Assembly: GCA_947685225.1 (NCBI GenBank) | Contig: CANTUV010000002.1 | Span: 1,426,001-1,490,000, forward strand | Direction: 5' to 3' | DNA from: Garcia nutans | Taxonomy: Eukaryota > Streptophyta > Magnoliopsida > Malpighiales > Euphorbiaceae | Length of the DNA stretch: 64,000 bases | The notes under the pieces: model-generated | Databases searched by the model: none | Told to the model about the DNA's origin: nothing | What the model saw: only the letters and a program-made list of their open reading frames with translations | Shown: in pieces, positions 10,405-22,400 of the stretch | How the letters are laid out: each line of letters opens with the position of its first letter | Position numbering within the stretch: position 1 is the stretch's first letter | Made by a program: the position numbers and the translations under genes

Positions 10405-11557
10405 CAAATTATTTATGTATCATATAGTATCTTTTCAAAATCTTATTAATATGAAATTTTTTTTTTGTTAGCTTAGATACACTGTATCAGTGAATGGAAT
10501 AATTATTTTTTATAATACATTGTCAAAAATTAAGCTTACAATAATATCTAAAATTTAATGTTTAAATAGGTATCTAGACATTAAATCATTAGTCTAATCA
10601 ATGTAATAATGTCAAAGCAATACCAAAAAAGTGAAGTGGGATTAGAACATAATATTTAACAAGTCCATAAAAATATATAAAGACATTATAAAATTAAACC
10701 ATATAGTGTGTGTATATATATTTTCTATTAAATCATTTATGAGAAAGAATGACTTGTTATGTAAAGACTGAAGATCATCTCATATAAAGAGAATGGCTCC
10801 ACTTAAATTTTACACAGCTGATAAATCAAAATAGTGTTATAATTTGAAACTTTGTTGTGATTTTGGTTAACCCTATTACTTCATTATAGGGTAGGCAAAT
10901 TCAGCATAGATATTTAACCAATGTTACTATTGCATTTAGAAAAATTTTAATATAGACATATTTCACATCTTTTCTCGTCAATCAGATCAATCAGAATAGT
11001 AATTTAAAAATAAAAATTAATTAAATTTATTTTTTAAAATATTGTAATTAAAATTAGCATTTCTAATTAGTTTGGCTCATTAATAAAAGCATGAACTAGG
11101 TACATAATAGAATTTTTTTTGGCATTTAAAGCCAGGTTGGTGGTACGTACAAGACACTTATGTGCTGTGTTTTCATATTTTTAAATTGGTCTCAATCAAT
11201 TATTTTTAATCCATAATTTTGAGTTTTCTTTTCTTAAAATAATCTTCAAACTAGTTTTACTTTTTACTACTCAGATAGAAGCATGGAAATGTAATCCCCA
11301 TTCATTGATTACTTTCACTAACGTTATAAAATTATAGCTAAATTTCAATGAGTTGGTCTCTACATGAATACGAAGTTAGACTTTCATTTTTTTATTGGTG
11401 ATTTAATTAGTATATTTCAATTTGGATAAAATTCACAAGTTTATGCCCGTCCTCTTAATGTCAATAAACAAAAACTAAAAGAAGTTAAGCTCATACTAAA
11501 TCGAATGGCCTTCCTATCGCATATATACATATATATATATAATATTAATTTTTTTAG
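10405..11557. other. AT-rich intergenic DNA, nothing recognised
   Basis: No open frame, RNA gene or clear repeat boundary seen. There is a short TA-rich run near 11522-11541. Confidence 0.5.
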
Positions 11558-11559
11558 TA

Positions 11560-11829
11560 CTCTCTTCATTCTAAATTAATACACACATTTTCTATTTTGA
11601 AAAATTAAAATAATTAATTATTTTTATTATTATATAAATTTACATATATGTTTTTTTTTGTTACATTCTTATTTTAATATGAGATATATATTTATTAAGT
11701 ATTTCAAATAAGCGGATATAATAAAAATTTATCATATTATAAACTAATTTATATAATGATAGATGGGTTGTAATTTATAATAAATAAATAAAAAGTATCC
11801 TTATCAATATCAATTTAGGATGAAAAAAA
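11560..11829. mobile_element. Stowaway-like MITE
   Basis: The left end TA|CTCTCTTCATTCTAAATTAA and the right end ATCAATTTAGGATGAAAAAAA|TA are imperfect inverted repeats (the CATTCTAAATTAAT / CATCCTAAATTGAT core is clear). TA lies on both sides (11558-11559, 11830-11831). It is 270 bp, AT-rich and non-coding. Confidence 0.6.
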
Positions 11830-11883
11830 TATTTATTAACATATGGAGTTATTTTTAAGCATATGCAATGACAGATATAAATA

Positions 11884-12269
11884 TATTAGAGCTGGGCCTA
11901 ACTCATCCTCAAAATCCGAGTTGACAAGAAGAGGATTGTCCAGTCTTATAAGTGACTGGAGCTGCTCATTCCTTACCGATGTGGGATTCACATTCCCAAC
12001 ATCCCCCCTCAAGTGCAACCGGACCTTTCGGTTGACACTTGCTAACACAAGCCCGTTTGGGCGGACCGGCTGACATCTCTTCATCAGCTTCGGTCATGTA
12101 GGGATTTGGCTCAGGATCTAACTCGTTTGGGCATTAATTGCTCTGATACCATATTAGAGTTGGGCCTAACTCATCCTGAAAACCCGAGTTGACAAGAAGA
12201 GGATTGTCCAGTCTTATAAGTGACTGGAGCTGCTCATTCCTTACCGATGTGGGATTCACATTCCCAACA
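11884..12269 (-). mobile_element. TRIM: 386-bp miniature LTR retrotransposon
   Basis: Two 118-bp direct repeats (11884-12001 and 12152-12269) differ at only a few bases. On the minus strand each starts TGTTGGGAATG, contains CCCACATCGG, and ends CAGCTCTAATA or CAACTCTAATA. Between them, read on the minus strand, are a tRNA-Met PBS (TGGTATCAGAGC, plus-strand 12140-12151) next to one repeat and a polypurine tract (CTTGAGGGGGGA, plus-strand 12002-12013) next to the other. The element is flanked by a perfect 5-bp TSD, AAATA (11879-11883 and 12270-12274). It codes for nothing, so it must use another element's proteins. Confidence 0.92.
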
Positions 12270-12565
12270 AAATAAAATTATTGGAAACTAAAACTCTTAA
12301 ATCAAAGTAATCATCTTTGAGTTATTACATTTGGAACCCTATCAAAAAGTAAAGAGTGTTACTGAGAAAAGCAAAAAAAAAAAAAAATTGAAACCACAGC
12401 TAAAACTTAATTATAAAAATAAGGAAAACGTTGTGTAAAATAATACTTCCTATGACTTATATTAATAGACATATATTTATTTATTTATATATTTAGTAAG
12501 TTATTTAATGTATTACATCTCATATTGTATTAAAATTTTAATGTTATATATTAAAAATATATTTA

Positions 12566-13042
12566 TAGGAGTAAGCATATTTTCTCAAACTGACCAAACC
12601 GAATAAATATTAGTTGAATTCGGTCGATTTATATTGTCAATTCGAATGAAATCAAGTTTATATTTAAAAAAAAATTAAATTTCAGCCGGTTGATCAAGTT
12701 GAAATTTATTTTTAAATTTAAATCTGAATCCGACCAATAAAATTATATAAATATATAATATTATATATATTATACATATTTATTTATAATATATATTATA
12801 TAAAGCTGCCCGACCAACATATCAATTTATATATATATATATATATGTTATATATTATGCACATATTTATAATATATATTATATAATCCGATCGAATTCG
12901 ACTAAACTCGATAGAATTCAGTTTGATTGAGATATTTATTTTTTAGGATCAAAATTGGTTAAAAATAAATATATATTTCACGGTTTCTGTCGGATTAAAA
13001 TTTCTCTTCAATTCGACTAAACTCAATTCATGCTCACCACTA
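12566..13042. mobile_element. hAT-like non-autonomous element
   Basis: The left end TAGGAGTAAGCAT and the inverted right end TAGTGGTGAGCAT match at 11 of 13 positions and resemble the TAGGGGTGAGCAT type of plant hAT ends. The interior is full of TTCGGTCG/AATTCGACTAAACTC words. The 8-bp TSD is not clean, so boundaries are tentative. Confidence 0.5.
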
Positions 13043-13285
13043 CTATATTATAAATATATATCATATTAAAGTAAGGTATAAAATAAAAAAATAATTATAA
13101 ATTTATATTTTTAATAAAAATAATTATTTTTAAATTAAAATAAAATATACAATGTGCCTATTAATTTGCCATATTGTGATTTTTGGTCAGATTTTAAAGT
13201 ATCACGGTCAAATAAATTTAAAATTGTTGATGCATGAGACGTAGGTATTGATAATAATACAGAAATAAAAAAAAATAAAGGAGTG

Positions 13286-13318
<33 letters not shown>
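13286..13318. repeat. (ATT)n microsatellite
   Basis: Eleven uninterrupted ATT units. Confidence 0.95.
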
Positions 13319-13590
13319 GATCATGAACAAGTGATATTATTGAGTGGCTCATTCCAATACTAGTAGAGGAGTATAGTAGTATTGATACATGCAATAATTA
13401 AATTATGTTAGAAGAAAAAGAAAGATGGGTCGCATGGGATAGTCGGGTCACATGGGATAGTCATGTGGGTAAGGTTGGAAAGAACATGAGGGAGCAGGTT
13501 TTGGTTGGTAGATGTCTGGGTGATGTTTGCTAGACAACTACCCTCTGTCTCTTCTCTTGCATTCCTGCTTCTGCCACTTCCAGCCCTTCT

Positions 13591-13622
13591 TATAAATCTT
13601 GTATCTGTCTCTCTCTCTCTCT
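13591..13622 (+). promoter_or_regulatory. Orphan promoter-like patch: TATA box plus CT leader
   Basis: TATAAAT at 13591 is followed within 20 bp by a (TC)n run (13608-13622), a layout common at plant transcription starts. It lies in a locally less AT-rich stretch. No open frame of note follows on the plus strand, so this may be a remnant or a non-coding transcript start. Confidence 0.25.
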
Positions 13623-14320
13623 CGTTTCTTAAACATTAATTCAATTAATACACGTTCTAGTTTGATAGGTTAAAAAAATCAAATAAAATGTGAAGTTGGT
13701 TTGTCTTCTAGAAGGTTTTGAGAAGAAAATATCATATCCTACCCTTACCTAAATCTCTTGTTTTCTTCTCTGTCTATGAAATTGACATTTGGGCACTTTG
13801 GACATGTGGGTGCATGCCCATCCATTTGTGGTCAATGCATTCAATCATTATTTTATTTTATTTTATATTCATATTCATATATAACTTAATTTAGATTAAA
13901 TTGTAGAAAAACTGGTCCAATTTATTTTAATTAGGTTGATAAATTTTTTTTCTTTAATTTTTACCATTTAAGATATTTATAATTAGAAAATTAGTTTAGG
14001 GCACAAAATCACACTATATAATTTTTATTCGATGTGAAGAGTTTAATAATGATTTTATTTTGATTGATGATTATATGAAAATCTCATTTATTGGTAATTT
14101 TTTTATTTTGTTTTTATTCTACAATATGATTGATGGTGACTTCTTTCGAAGGAAAAAGAACTATGGTTTTATGTGCCCAGATATTATTGAGAGATGAAGA
14201 AGAGAATGGATTAATTCTAGATGGCATAGACGATCATTTCATCTTTGAGAATTATGTGGGGGATTGTGGGCACATTAACAACACAGTGAACTATGGTTGC
14301 ATACTATTGTTTTTTAATTA

Positions 14321-14708
14321 TAGGCTTAATACATCAATTACCTTCTATACTTGACAACTTTGATAATTTTATCCATTATACTTGCATATTTATCATATTA
14401 CTCTCTAAACTTATTTATTTTATTCTAATAGATACTTATATAATTATATATTTATCACTTTGCTCTTTATACTAATATATTTTGTATTAAATAAATACTT
14501 ACATGAATATATAACACTATCTTTATCTAAATTCATATTTAGTATGAAATAGATAAGTATAAAAGGTAAAGTCATCAATATGTGATTATATAAATATTTA
14601 TTGAAATAAAATAGATAAGTACAGAGGGTAATCTGACAAATGTATAAGTACAGGAGGTAAAATAATCAAAATTACGAAGTTCAAAAGATAATTAATATAT
14701 TAGGTCTT
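14321..14708. mobile_element. Foldback (long inverted repeat) MITE-like element
   Basis: The left arm starting TAGGCTTAATACATCAATTA is matched in reverse complement by the right arm ending near ...AATATATTAGGTCT. The similarity continues for about 75 bp into each arm (TTTGATAATTTTATCC / TTTGATTATTTTACCT). The interior is AT-rich and non-coding. The TSD is not resolved. Confidence 0.6.
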
Positions 14709-14774
14709 TTATTTATATTATAAGAAACACATGCATTATCGACAAAATTTAACAATAAAAAAATTATTACTAAA

Positions 14775-15112
14775 GCCTTATTTGTTTCTTGATTTTTCAC
14801 AGTATGATATAGTATTGTATAGTTAAATTCGTTTTTGTTTGACTTTTGTTCTCTATAGTATAGTTTTCTATAGTAATCTCATAATTTAAAAATCATAAAT
14901 TTTCAAACTATGATAGTTTTTCATGATTTTACAATTTTATCTTTCAAGAAAATTCAAAATAAAATTTTTTAAATACTAAATATATATTAATAAATAATTT
15001 TTCATCTTCATAAAATATTAAAATCTTAAAAATATTATTAAATTAAATAAAAATATTTTTACATAACTATATTATATCATACAATCTTTTCAAACATGAT
15101 AAATATTATTTT
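14775..15112. mobile_element. Possible MITE with inverted ends
   Basis: The left part has GATTTTTCACAGTATGATATAG and the right part, in reverse, GAAAAGATTGTATGATATAATATAG. The shared GTATGATATA core in opposite orientations, non-coding AT-rich middle and size of about 340 bp suggest a MITE. Termini are uncertain. Confidence 0.4.
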
Positions 15113-15654
15113 AAGTATAATACCAACAATACCATTGTGAGGCCTTATCTGAGCATCGGTCTGGCCCACTAAGAGGAGCTGAAATACTCATTTGGATTTG
15201 AAATAATATAATATCACTGTGTACGGTCTCTAGTCAGTTCGATAAGCACAAGTTTAAAATTGATCTTTTTATTTTGAAAAAGAATTACTCTCCTTTGTTT
15301 TGAAAAGAGATGGTGATCTTATTTCGAAATCTTGACTGAAAAGTCACCACCTTAATTTATTTGGTTTGAAAAAATTTTAAGGAAAAAATCTCATTTAATT
15401 TGACTCCATGAAAAATATTTAATTTTATACCCAAAAAATATTATTTTGAAACCAATCACAATGGGTCCCAAGCTAGATTTTCAAGTTTGATTTTACAAGA
15501 TTTTCCTTTAAAGAAACTTTAGCTTTTAAAAATTTGATTATTCATAAAGTGATAATTAAAATAAGAATAATAGATAATTATACATGAGCAATAGATTTCA
15601 TATCATCCATTTAAAAAATAATAAAAAAAAAGAAATTAAATTACAACTCTAAAA

Positions 15655-16006
15655 ATTTCATTCAAAGGGAATCATAACTTTAACCCTTATGGATTCTAGG
15701 TTAGACATAAATCTCCAAAATAATATTTATAAAATAAAATAGAGAAGAAAAAAGAGGAGAAAAAATCAATTTTGTGACTTTTAGATGACTCATTACTTGG
15801 AATGAAATTTCAAGTATGTCTACTTATCTCAAAGGGAAATCTTAACTTTAGTCCTTATGAATTCTAGGTTAGACATAAATCTCCAAAATAATATTTATAA
15901 AATAAAATAAAATAGAGAAAAAAAAAAGAGAGGGAGAATGAACCAATTTTGTGACTTTTAGGCTACTTGCTACTTGGAATGAAATTTCAAGTATGTCTAC
16001 TTGTCT
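15655..16006. repeat. Tandem duplication of about 174 bp
   Basis: Two adjacent copies (about 15658-15831 and 15832-16006) share TTCTAGGTTAGACATAAATC, AATAATATTTATAAAATAAA and GGAATGAAATTTCAAGTATG in the same order. Confidence 0.8.
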
Positions 16007-16136
16007 CATTTGAATGAGAATCAGATCCATTAGTAGTTCATGTTGTAAAGGATTAGTTTAATTTAAGTTTATTATTTTTTTTACCAAATTGAAAAGGATG
16101 AGTTTAAAAAGTTACCTTTGGAGATTTTCCTATCTT

Positions 16137-16360
16137 TGCTTGACTTTGGGCTTAATGAAAGACTTAGGCCTTGACTTGTGTATTAAATGAGGCTTGAATT
16201 TTGACTTGGGCTTGATGGAAGGTTTGGGCCTTATTTGGACTTGGTAAAAACTTTAACCTTGACTTAGTCTTGAAAGGAGGCTTAGGCCTTTGACTTAGAT
16301 TTGATGGAAGGCTTAGGCATTGACTTGTGCTTAGTTGAAGACTTAGGTCTTGACTTACTT
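16137..16360. repeat. Minisatellite, about 42-45-bp unit
   Basis: About five imperfect copies of a unit based on GACTTGGGCTTGATGGAAGG followed by TTTAGGCCTT. It creates a false serine/proline-rich frame on the minus strand. Confidence 0.7.
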
Positions 16361-17062
16361 CCATGGAGCTTCAGGCACTAGATCACAGCCCCACCTCAGA
16401 TGAAAGGACAAACTCTATTGTCAAGGAGTACTAAAAATATTAAACTAGAGGTCCCACTCAAATGGGCTTGGACCAAGTGTACCTAGCAAGTTTCTTCCTC
16501 AAAAGGGCTTGAAACTATAAGTTATGATGCTATAGCCCAAGCAACTCATGATGGTTCAAGGCTAGAGGGAGAAGCTACTTATATAGGTGAGCTAAGAAAC
16601 CAAAAGTTCATAAGCTTTTGACGTGGGATTCCATTCATAATATGGTAAAAAGGAGTCAACTTGGTTTGAGGGAAGTAACCTCTTTTCATATTTTGCTTCA
16701 TTTTTGGCCCGTTTGGCAACCATTTTAAGATATTCTTTTCATGTTGGATTCATGACTTCTGTGGCTACATGCTAGCAATCATTTCATGATCACTAGTGAC
16801 CAATCTAATCACTAGTGATCCCATCAGCATCGGGTCACCATAAATGAGGTTTTATGTGTAGTTTACATTTTTTTGCTCGTTTTGGGACCGTTCGATGTTC
16901 GATTGATGTGATTCTTGATGTATTGAAGCCATGATGAAATGGACTATGTGCTCTTGATCTTTTAAGAGTTAGTAAAAATATTCATTCTTGTCCAAAATCT
17001 ATAAAATTCAATTATCTGCAAATGCAGCTTTTGGGAGGGTGTGCAAAAATTGAGGGTTCACA

Positions 17063-17429
17063 GTCATATATTACTAAACCATATTATCAAACATTGAAAC
17101 AAAGCCTAAGTGTTGATAGCTTATTGACAAAAATTTTAATAAATAAGGAAAAATAAATTTTAGATAATTTAGAAATATAATACCAACCGAAATTAAAAAA
17201 TAGTTGGCAAATATGATGCAAAAAAAGTACCAATGTTTACTAACCAAATATATTGAGAGATAGTGCATGTGTCAATAGTGATGGCACCAAAATATGGCTT
17301 TACCAATTTATCATGTCTATATCTAGGCTGATAAGGAAATCTGTTGACAAGTTTTGATGCAATTATTGAGTGTAGCTACCATTAATCAGTAAAGTTATGA
17401 TAAACTGAATTGGCCAAGATTTACTTTGC
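17063..17429. other. Unclassified AT-rich sequence
   Basis: No gene or clear repeat boundary. Its later part shares wording (GATAAATTAAATAAT) with the satellite-like array that follows. Confidence 0.35.
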
Positions 17430-18580
17430 TATGAAATATTCTTTGTGGTCGATAAATTAAATAATAATTTACTTGAAAGGGATATCAAGAGTCATATTTC
17501 CCGAGAGATGTACCTTCAATCGACAAAACTAAGTCTTTATTGTGAGATATGATTATTAGTTAGTAAATATTTTTTATCTCGATGAGATATTAGAAGATAT
17601 ATTTGCCAAGATGATTAATATTCGGTCAATAAATTAAATAATATTTTAATTTAGACGAGATGTTAGGATTAGTATTTACCGAGTGAAATACTTATCCAAT
17701 GGCAAGTCTAAACTTTTACCATAAGATATGATAGTTGGTTGGTCAATATTTTTCATTTCGGCAGGATTTTAAGCGTTACACTTATCAAGAGAAATATTAA
17801 TCAATCGATAAAATAAAGAATATTTTATTTTGGTGGGATTTTAGAACACATATTTGTTGAGAGGATTGGTATTATATAGGTAAAATAAATAATATTTTAA
17901 CGAAAAATACTATAGGGATCAAGTTGTTACAAATCAAATGAGGCTAAAATGGAGATTTGAGTAAAATAGTGATAAATGGGGATTTTTGTATATATAATAC
18001 AATATTTGTAATGATTATCCCTATTTGATGCTAAAAGCAAAAAAATACCCCTCTTGATTAGTCATAACTTGATCCCTTTAACAATGTCCTATTTTAATTT
18101 AGATGGCATATCAAGAGTCATATTTTCTAAGTGAAATACCGTTTAGTTGGCAAGTCCAAACATTTTCCATGAGATATGGTATAGTTAGTAAGTAAATGTT
18201 TTTCATTTCAGTGAAATTTTAAGTGTCACACTTACTGTGAGAAATATAAATCGGTCGGCAAATTAAAGAATGTTTAATTTCGATGAGATATTAGAGAAAT
18301 GTTTTGAAAAAAATTGATATTGGATATATAAATTAAATAATATTTTTATTTAGACATGATATTTAGAGTCATATTTGCCAATATAAATATCTTTTCATTG
18401 GCATGTCTAAGCCTTTACAATAAGATATGGTAGTTGGTGGTAAATTTTAAACACCACATTTATCAAGAGAAATATATATCAATCGGCAAATTAAAGAATT
18501 TTTTATTTTGATAGGATATTAAATGACACATTTGCTAATATGATTGGTATTCGATTGTCAGGTTAGAGGATGTTATTGAG
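17430..18580. repeat. Degenerate satellite-like array, about 250-bp units
   Basis: Ordered words recur three to five times: GGCAAGTCTAAAC, CATAAGATATGGTAGTTGG, TTTTAAGTGTCACACTTATC, AATCAATCGGCAAATTAAAG and AATAATATTTTAATTTAGAC. Spacing between equivalent words is about 250 bp after the inserted MITE is removed; one unit is shorter. Divergence between units is high, so the array is old. Confidence 0.65.
17901..18089. mobile_element. 189-bp MITE with 8-bp TSD inside the satellite array
   Basis: The element interrupts a satellite word. TATTTTAA flanks both sides (17893-17900 and 18090-18097), and the uninterrupted word AATAATATTTTAATTTAGAC occurs in a neighbouring unit, so the empty site is visible. 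The ends hold GGGATCAAGTTGTTACAAAT and, inverted, GGGATCAAGTTATGACTAAT. The 8-bp TSD points to the hAT superfamily. Confidence 0.75.
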
Positions 18581-18589
18581 TATTTTAAG

Positions 18590-19426
18590 TGTTTGTCAGT
18601 AAATATCAATTTAGAAACCCTAACTTTCTTTTTTTTTTCTTCTTTCCTGTGTTGTTCTCTCTTTTACTCCTATGCTTTTTCATCTCCCTCCGCTCTTTTA
18701 CTCCTTAATCTGCTTTTTTCTCCTCTACGTTTCTTCTTCTCCTCTTATTTTTTTCCTTCGTTGGTTGTTCCAGTAATTATTCCTTTGGTGTTTTGTTGTT
18801 GCTAGTGATTTTTCTTTTAGTGATTCATTTTTCCTACTTCTTTACTTCTAAGTCATTTTTTTATTTTATATTTATATATTTTCCTGCTGCTCTTGTTTGG
18901 TTATTTGAGTGTAATGTATTTGTTATTTTATTTATTTTATTATTTGTTGTATATGGTTGTTGAATATATAGCCATTTTTTAAAAATCTTCGTTTATTAAT
19001 TTTATTGGTTTGAATATGTTAAGAATCAATTGGTTTAATTTATTTTTTCTATTCACAATTGGTTGTGATTTGAATTTCTTGAATTTTTTTTTAAAATTTT
19101 CATTTATAATTTTTTAATTTTTGTTTATGTTTAATTTGTTTAGGTTTAATTTACATAATTTTATGTGTTGGATTAATTTTTTGAATTATTATTTATTAGA
19201 TTAATTATTTAGGTTTAATTTGATAATTTTTTTATTAAAGTTTATAGTAATTACGATAGTGTAAGAATAGTATAAAAATAGAAAAAAAAATGGTGTGGAG
19301 GACGTGAAAATAGAAAGAATTTATAGAGTTTCGCAAGAAGGATTGAAGATGAATGAAGATTTTTGGTTAAGAGAGGAATTTTGAAGAAATAAGTGTTCAA
19401 ATGTGTGTAAAATTATTAACTAATGG
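18590..19426. other. Pyrimidine-rich then AT-rich degenerate DNA
   Basis: 18620-18800 is a T/C-rich stretch after AAACCCTAACTTTC and gives a false phenylalanine/serine frame. The rest is T-rich. I see no gene. It is the left target flank of element A, whose TSD copy AATGG ends at 19426. Confidence 0.4.
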
Positions 19427-19453
19427 TGTAATACCCAATAATAATAATAATAA

Positions 19454-19484
<31 letters not shown>

Positions 19485-22400
19485 AAGAAAAAGTGAAACG
19501 GAAAAAAAGGAAGGAAAGAGAGAAAGAGAAGAGAAGAATTTAAAGAAGAGAGAGAAGGAGAAAAGAAGAGAAGAGAGAGAGCGAGAGAGGCTGCCAGAGG
19601 AAAAGGGGAACTGCCACTCGACTTCGCCTCCAAAGCCATCGGACGATGGCACATGCACCATCTAAGCAGCTCGTCGGTAGAAAACTTTCGATCAATTTTT
19701 CATTCACTTTTCGACCTCCTTTCACAGCGATTCAGGTACTGTTAGACTTCTCTCCTCGTGAGCTTCATTTTGGTATATCATTTGATAATTTAGAACCAAC
19801 TTCATTTTTTACCAAAATTCGGAGATGGTAGTGATTTCGACGCATTTTCTAGCAAAACTTCGATGAGAGAGGGAGAGTGGTATACATTTCTAGAATCTTC
19901 TCATCAAGACGAACATGTGGACACCAAATTTGCTATCTAATTCTTTTGATGAAAATTTTTTTGTGAGATACCGGTGAGTATTATTTTTCAATAGAAAATT
20001 ACCGCGCATTAATTAATTAGTTTATCGAGATTTAAATTATAAAAAGTTATGAGATTGATAAATAAGTTCCAAAAATCATATTTAAATTATTAAATTAATT
20101 AATAAATATTAATTACATAAATTCTTGATATTTCGGGGACTAAATTTCAAATAAATTATATTAATTATTCAATTAATTTTAAGTTATAAAAATACTTAAT
20201 TCTAGAGTATTAAATTGTATCATTGTAATGATTTTTGGTATTTTATTCTGTAGACCATTCAGTTTTAGATTCCGACAATCCTGGACCAAGCAGTTGATCG
20301 AGTCTTTTCATCTGAACTGTGAGTGATACTTTCTAATATATTTTCTTAAATTTTATGCATTATTATTTAATGTATGTGAATATATATTATTAACATTATG
20401 CATTAATTAGGATTTTAGATTTTCGACATCCATTTGTGGTTGTGCATTTATATGTTGATATTGAAATATGTTTGCCAGAAAGAATTGAGATGATATGGAA
20501 ACCACGTAGGATATGATCAAATGATGATAATGAATGAGTTATGATATTTTGATGAGTTTAGAATTGGCGTAATAGCAGGGACATTTTTATGCTCAGCGCT
20601 AAGGGTGAGCATGGTTCGGAGCAATCCGGAGATTTAACTAAATGTCGGAGATTTTTAAAATATCATCTTCGGAATTGCTCCAAAACTAAAAAATCTCCAC
20701 ATAGTATTGTTCCATTTTTTCTGAGAAATTCAGTTTGGAGTTTCGGATATTCAAAAATTTAGCTCTATTTTAAAAATTTTTAATTAATAATGAATTAAAA
20801 TTATTATATAATAAAATATTCCAAATCATACATAATAAAATTATTGCAAATATCCAATATTCAGTATCCATAATAAAAAAATCAGAATACCAGTATCCAT
20901 AATCAAAATGCCTATATCTAATATTTATAATCAAGATGCCAATATCCATAATCAAAATGCAATTATCCAATATCCATAATCAAACCAATCCAATCAATTG
21001 AATAATTTTAAATCCAATCAAATTCAATCTAAAAAAATATTTTGCAAATTAAAACTTAACAACGGAGATGGTGGTGGTGAAAGGCGACTTGCAATGGTGA
21101 TTGGCGAGAGGCAGCAAACACCAGACAGTGAAGGCGAGAGACAAATTGTTGAGATGAGTTATTTTCTTTGGGTTTGGGAGAGGCTGCTTGAAGTGTTAAG
21201 TACAAAGAGATTTTATGTTTTGTTTATATTTATGATTTGGTTTATAAAATATTAAATATTAAATAAGTTAAAACTATGTAGTTTTGTATCAAAACTGCAT
21301 CATTATGTAGTTTTGTCTAAAAATTATATAGTTTTAATTTAAATAATATTTAATATGTAAAAGAATTAAAATAAATTTAAATATTTATAGTGTTTATATA
21401 TATAGTATAGCCCATATAATATATAATGTTTAGTAATATAATAATATATATGCTTACTTATATGCTTATATTAACTATTTCTTTCATATTCAAAAATATA
21501 TAATTGATCTTATATAATACATTATATTTTTATTTATCATTGCATTATATATATAATTAAATTTTTTATACTAATTATATAATATTAAATACATGTACCA
21601 ATAATAATAATATATAATTATAATACATCTTAAAAAATTTAGTCGTTGATACTTACTATTATATCTAAATTAATATTTGTATTATTATTTTTAAATCCAT
21701 TATTTATTTATCTCCATCACTAATATTATTAAGTATTGTTAATGCACAAACTCATCACTTTTATCGAAAACTAATATTATTATGAAAAATTACTTGGTAA
21801 CAATAATTCATATAACCATATGGAATATCAATTTAATTTAAAATATTTAATTAATAATTTATTGACAGTTAAAGTCATTTAAATATAATTTATATTTTAT
21901 TAATTTAATAATATTGTAAAACATATAGATCAATATTAATTAGGTGACAAACTAAAAATTATAAATGACCATTAATTGTACTTTTTTTATTTTTATATAT
22001 TTCATTTTTTAGTTAAATTACGAAATTTTTATAATTTAATTACATGTAATATTAAATGTTGAAAATAATTTAATATAATACAATATAATTTCATATTATT
22101 ATTAATCAATAGAATATTATTTCGGATATTCGGTTCGGTATAGTTTGGTTTGGATCAGTCTGGTTATTAGTACGGATATGGACTAATCTCTAGAATCGCT
22201 CCATTTTATGAAAATCGGAATAATTCGGTTTGGAAAAAATAAAAAGTTAATGAAATTTTTCAGTTTTAAATATTTTTGGTCCAGATATTAGAATTGATTT
22301 AGATATCTCTAGGACATGTGCTTAGCCCTACTCAGTGCTGCTTGTCAGTTGGGTAGTTTTGCTTGGCTTAGGCCATGATGACGGATCCCATATGAGTTAG

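Larger units (their letters stand above)
13043..14320. other. Intergenic DNA with simple repeats and a promoter-like patch
   Basis: Contains an ATT microsatellite (13286-13318), a less AT-rich stretch at about 13425-13640 with a TATAAAT box and CT tract, and a 74-codon frame at 14130-14354 that I do not recognise and do not call a gene. Confidence 0.4.
15136..17062 (-). mobile_element. Solo LTR of a Tat/Ogre-like family, reverse orientation
   Basis: The segment starts TGTGAGGCC and ends GGGTTCACA, giving the short inverted TGTGA...TCACA ends of an LTR. Flanks are ACCAT (15131-15135) and GTCAT (17063-17067), which differ by two transitions and may be a decayed TSD. On the minus strand the 3' part contains AGGTGGTGACTTTTC, the degraded AGGTGGCGACTC word of Ogre/Tat LTRs. 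Its last 57 bp and an internal stretch are homologous to 43121-44619. No PBS, PPT or second LTR adjoins it. Confidence 0.6.

Noticed and set aside
12425..12565. Possible third Stowaway-like MITE starting TACTTCCTATGACTTATATT
   Set aside because: Only one end is visible; no inverted partner or TA-flanked right end.
14130..14354. 74-codon frame on the plus strand
   Set aside because: Mixed composition but no motif, no conserved neighbour, and it runs into a foldback element; not supported as a gene.
16164..16364. CRISPR-like spaced repeats
   Set aside because: An imperfect tandem minisatellite without unique spacers, in a plant genome.
18593..18805. Pyrimidine-coded Phe/Ser/Leu frame
   Set aside because: Result of a T/C-rich tract; resembles a leader and not a protein.
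19397..19725. Overlapping Ser/Phe/Leu frames on the minus strand
   Set aside because: Shadows of GAA/GAGA purine runs in the 5' LTR of element A; the 3' LTR shows similar false frames at 41302-41487.
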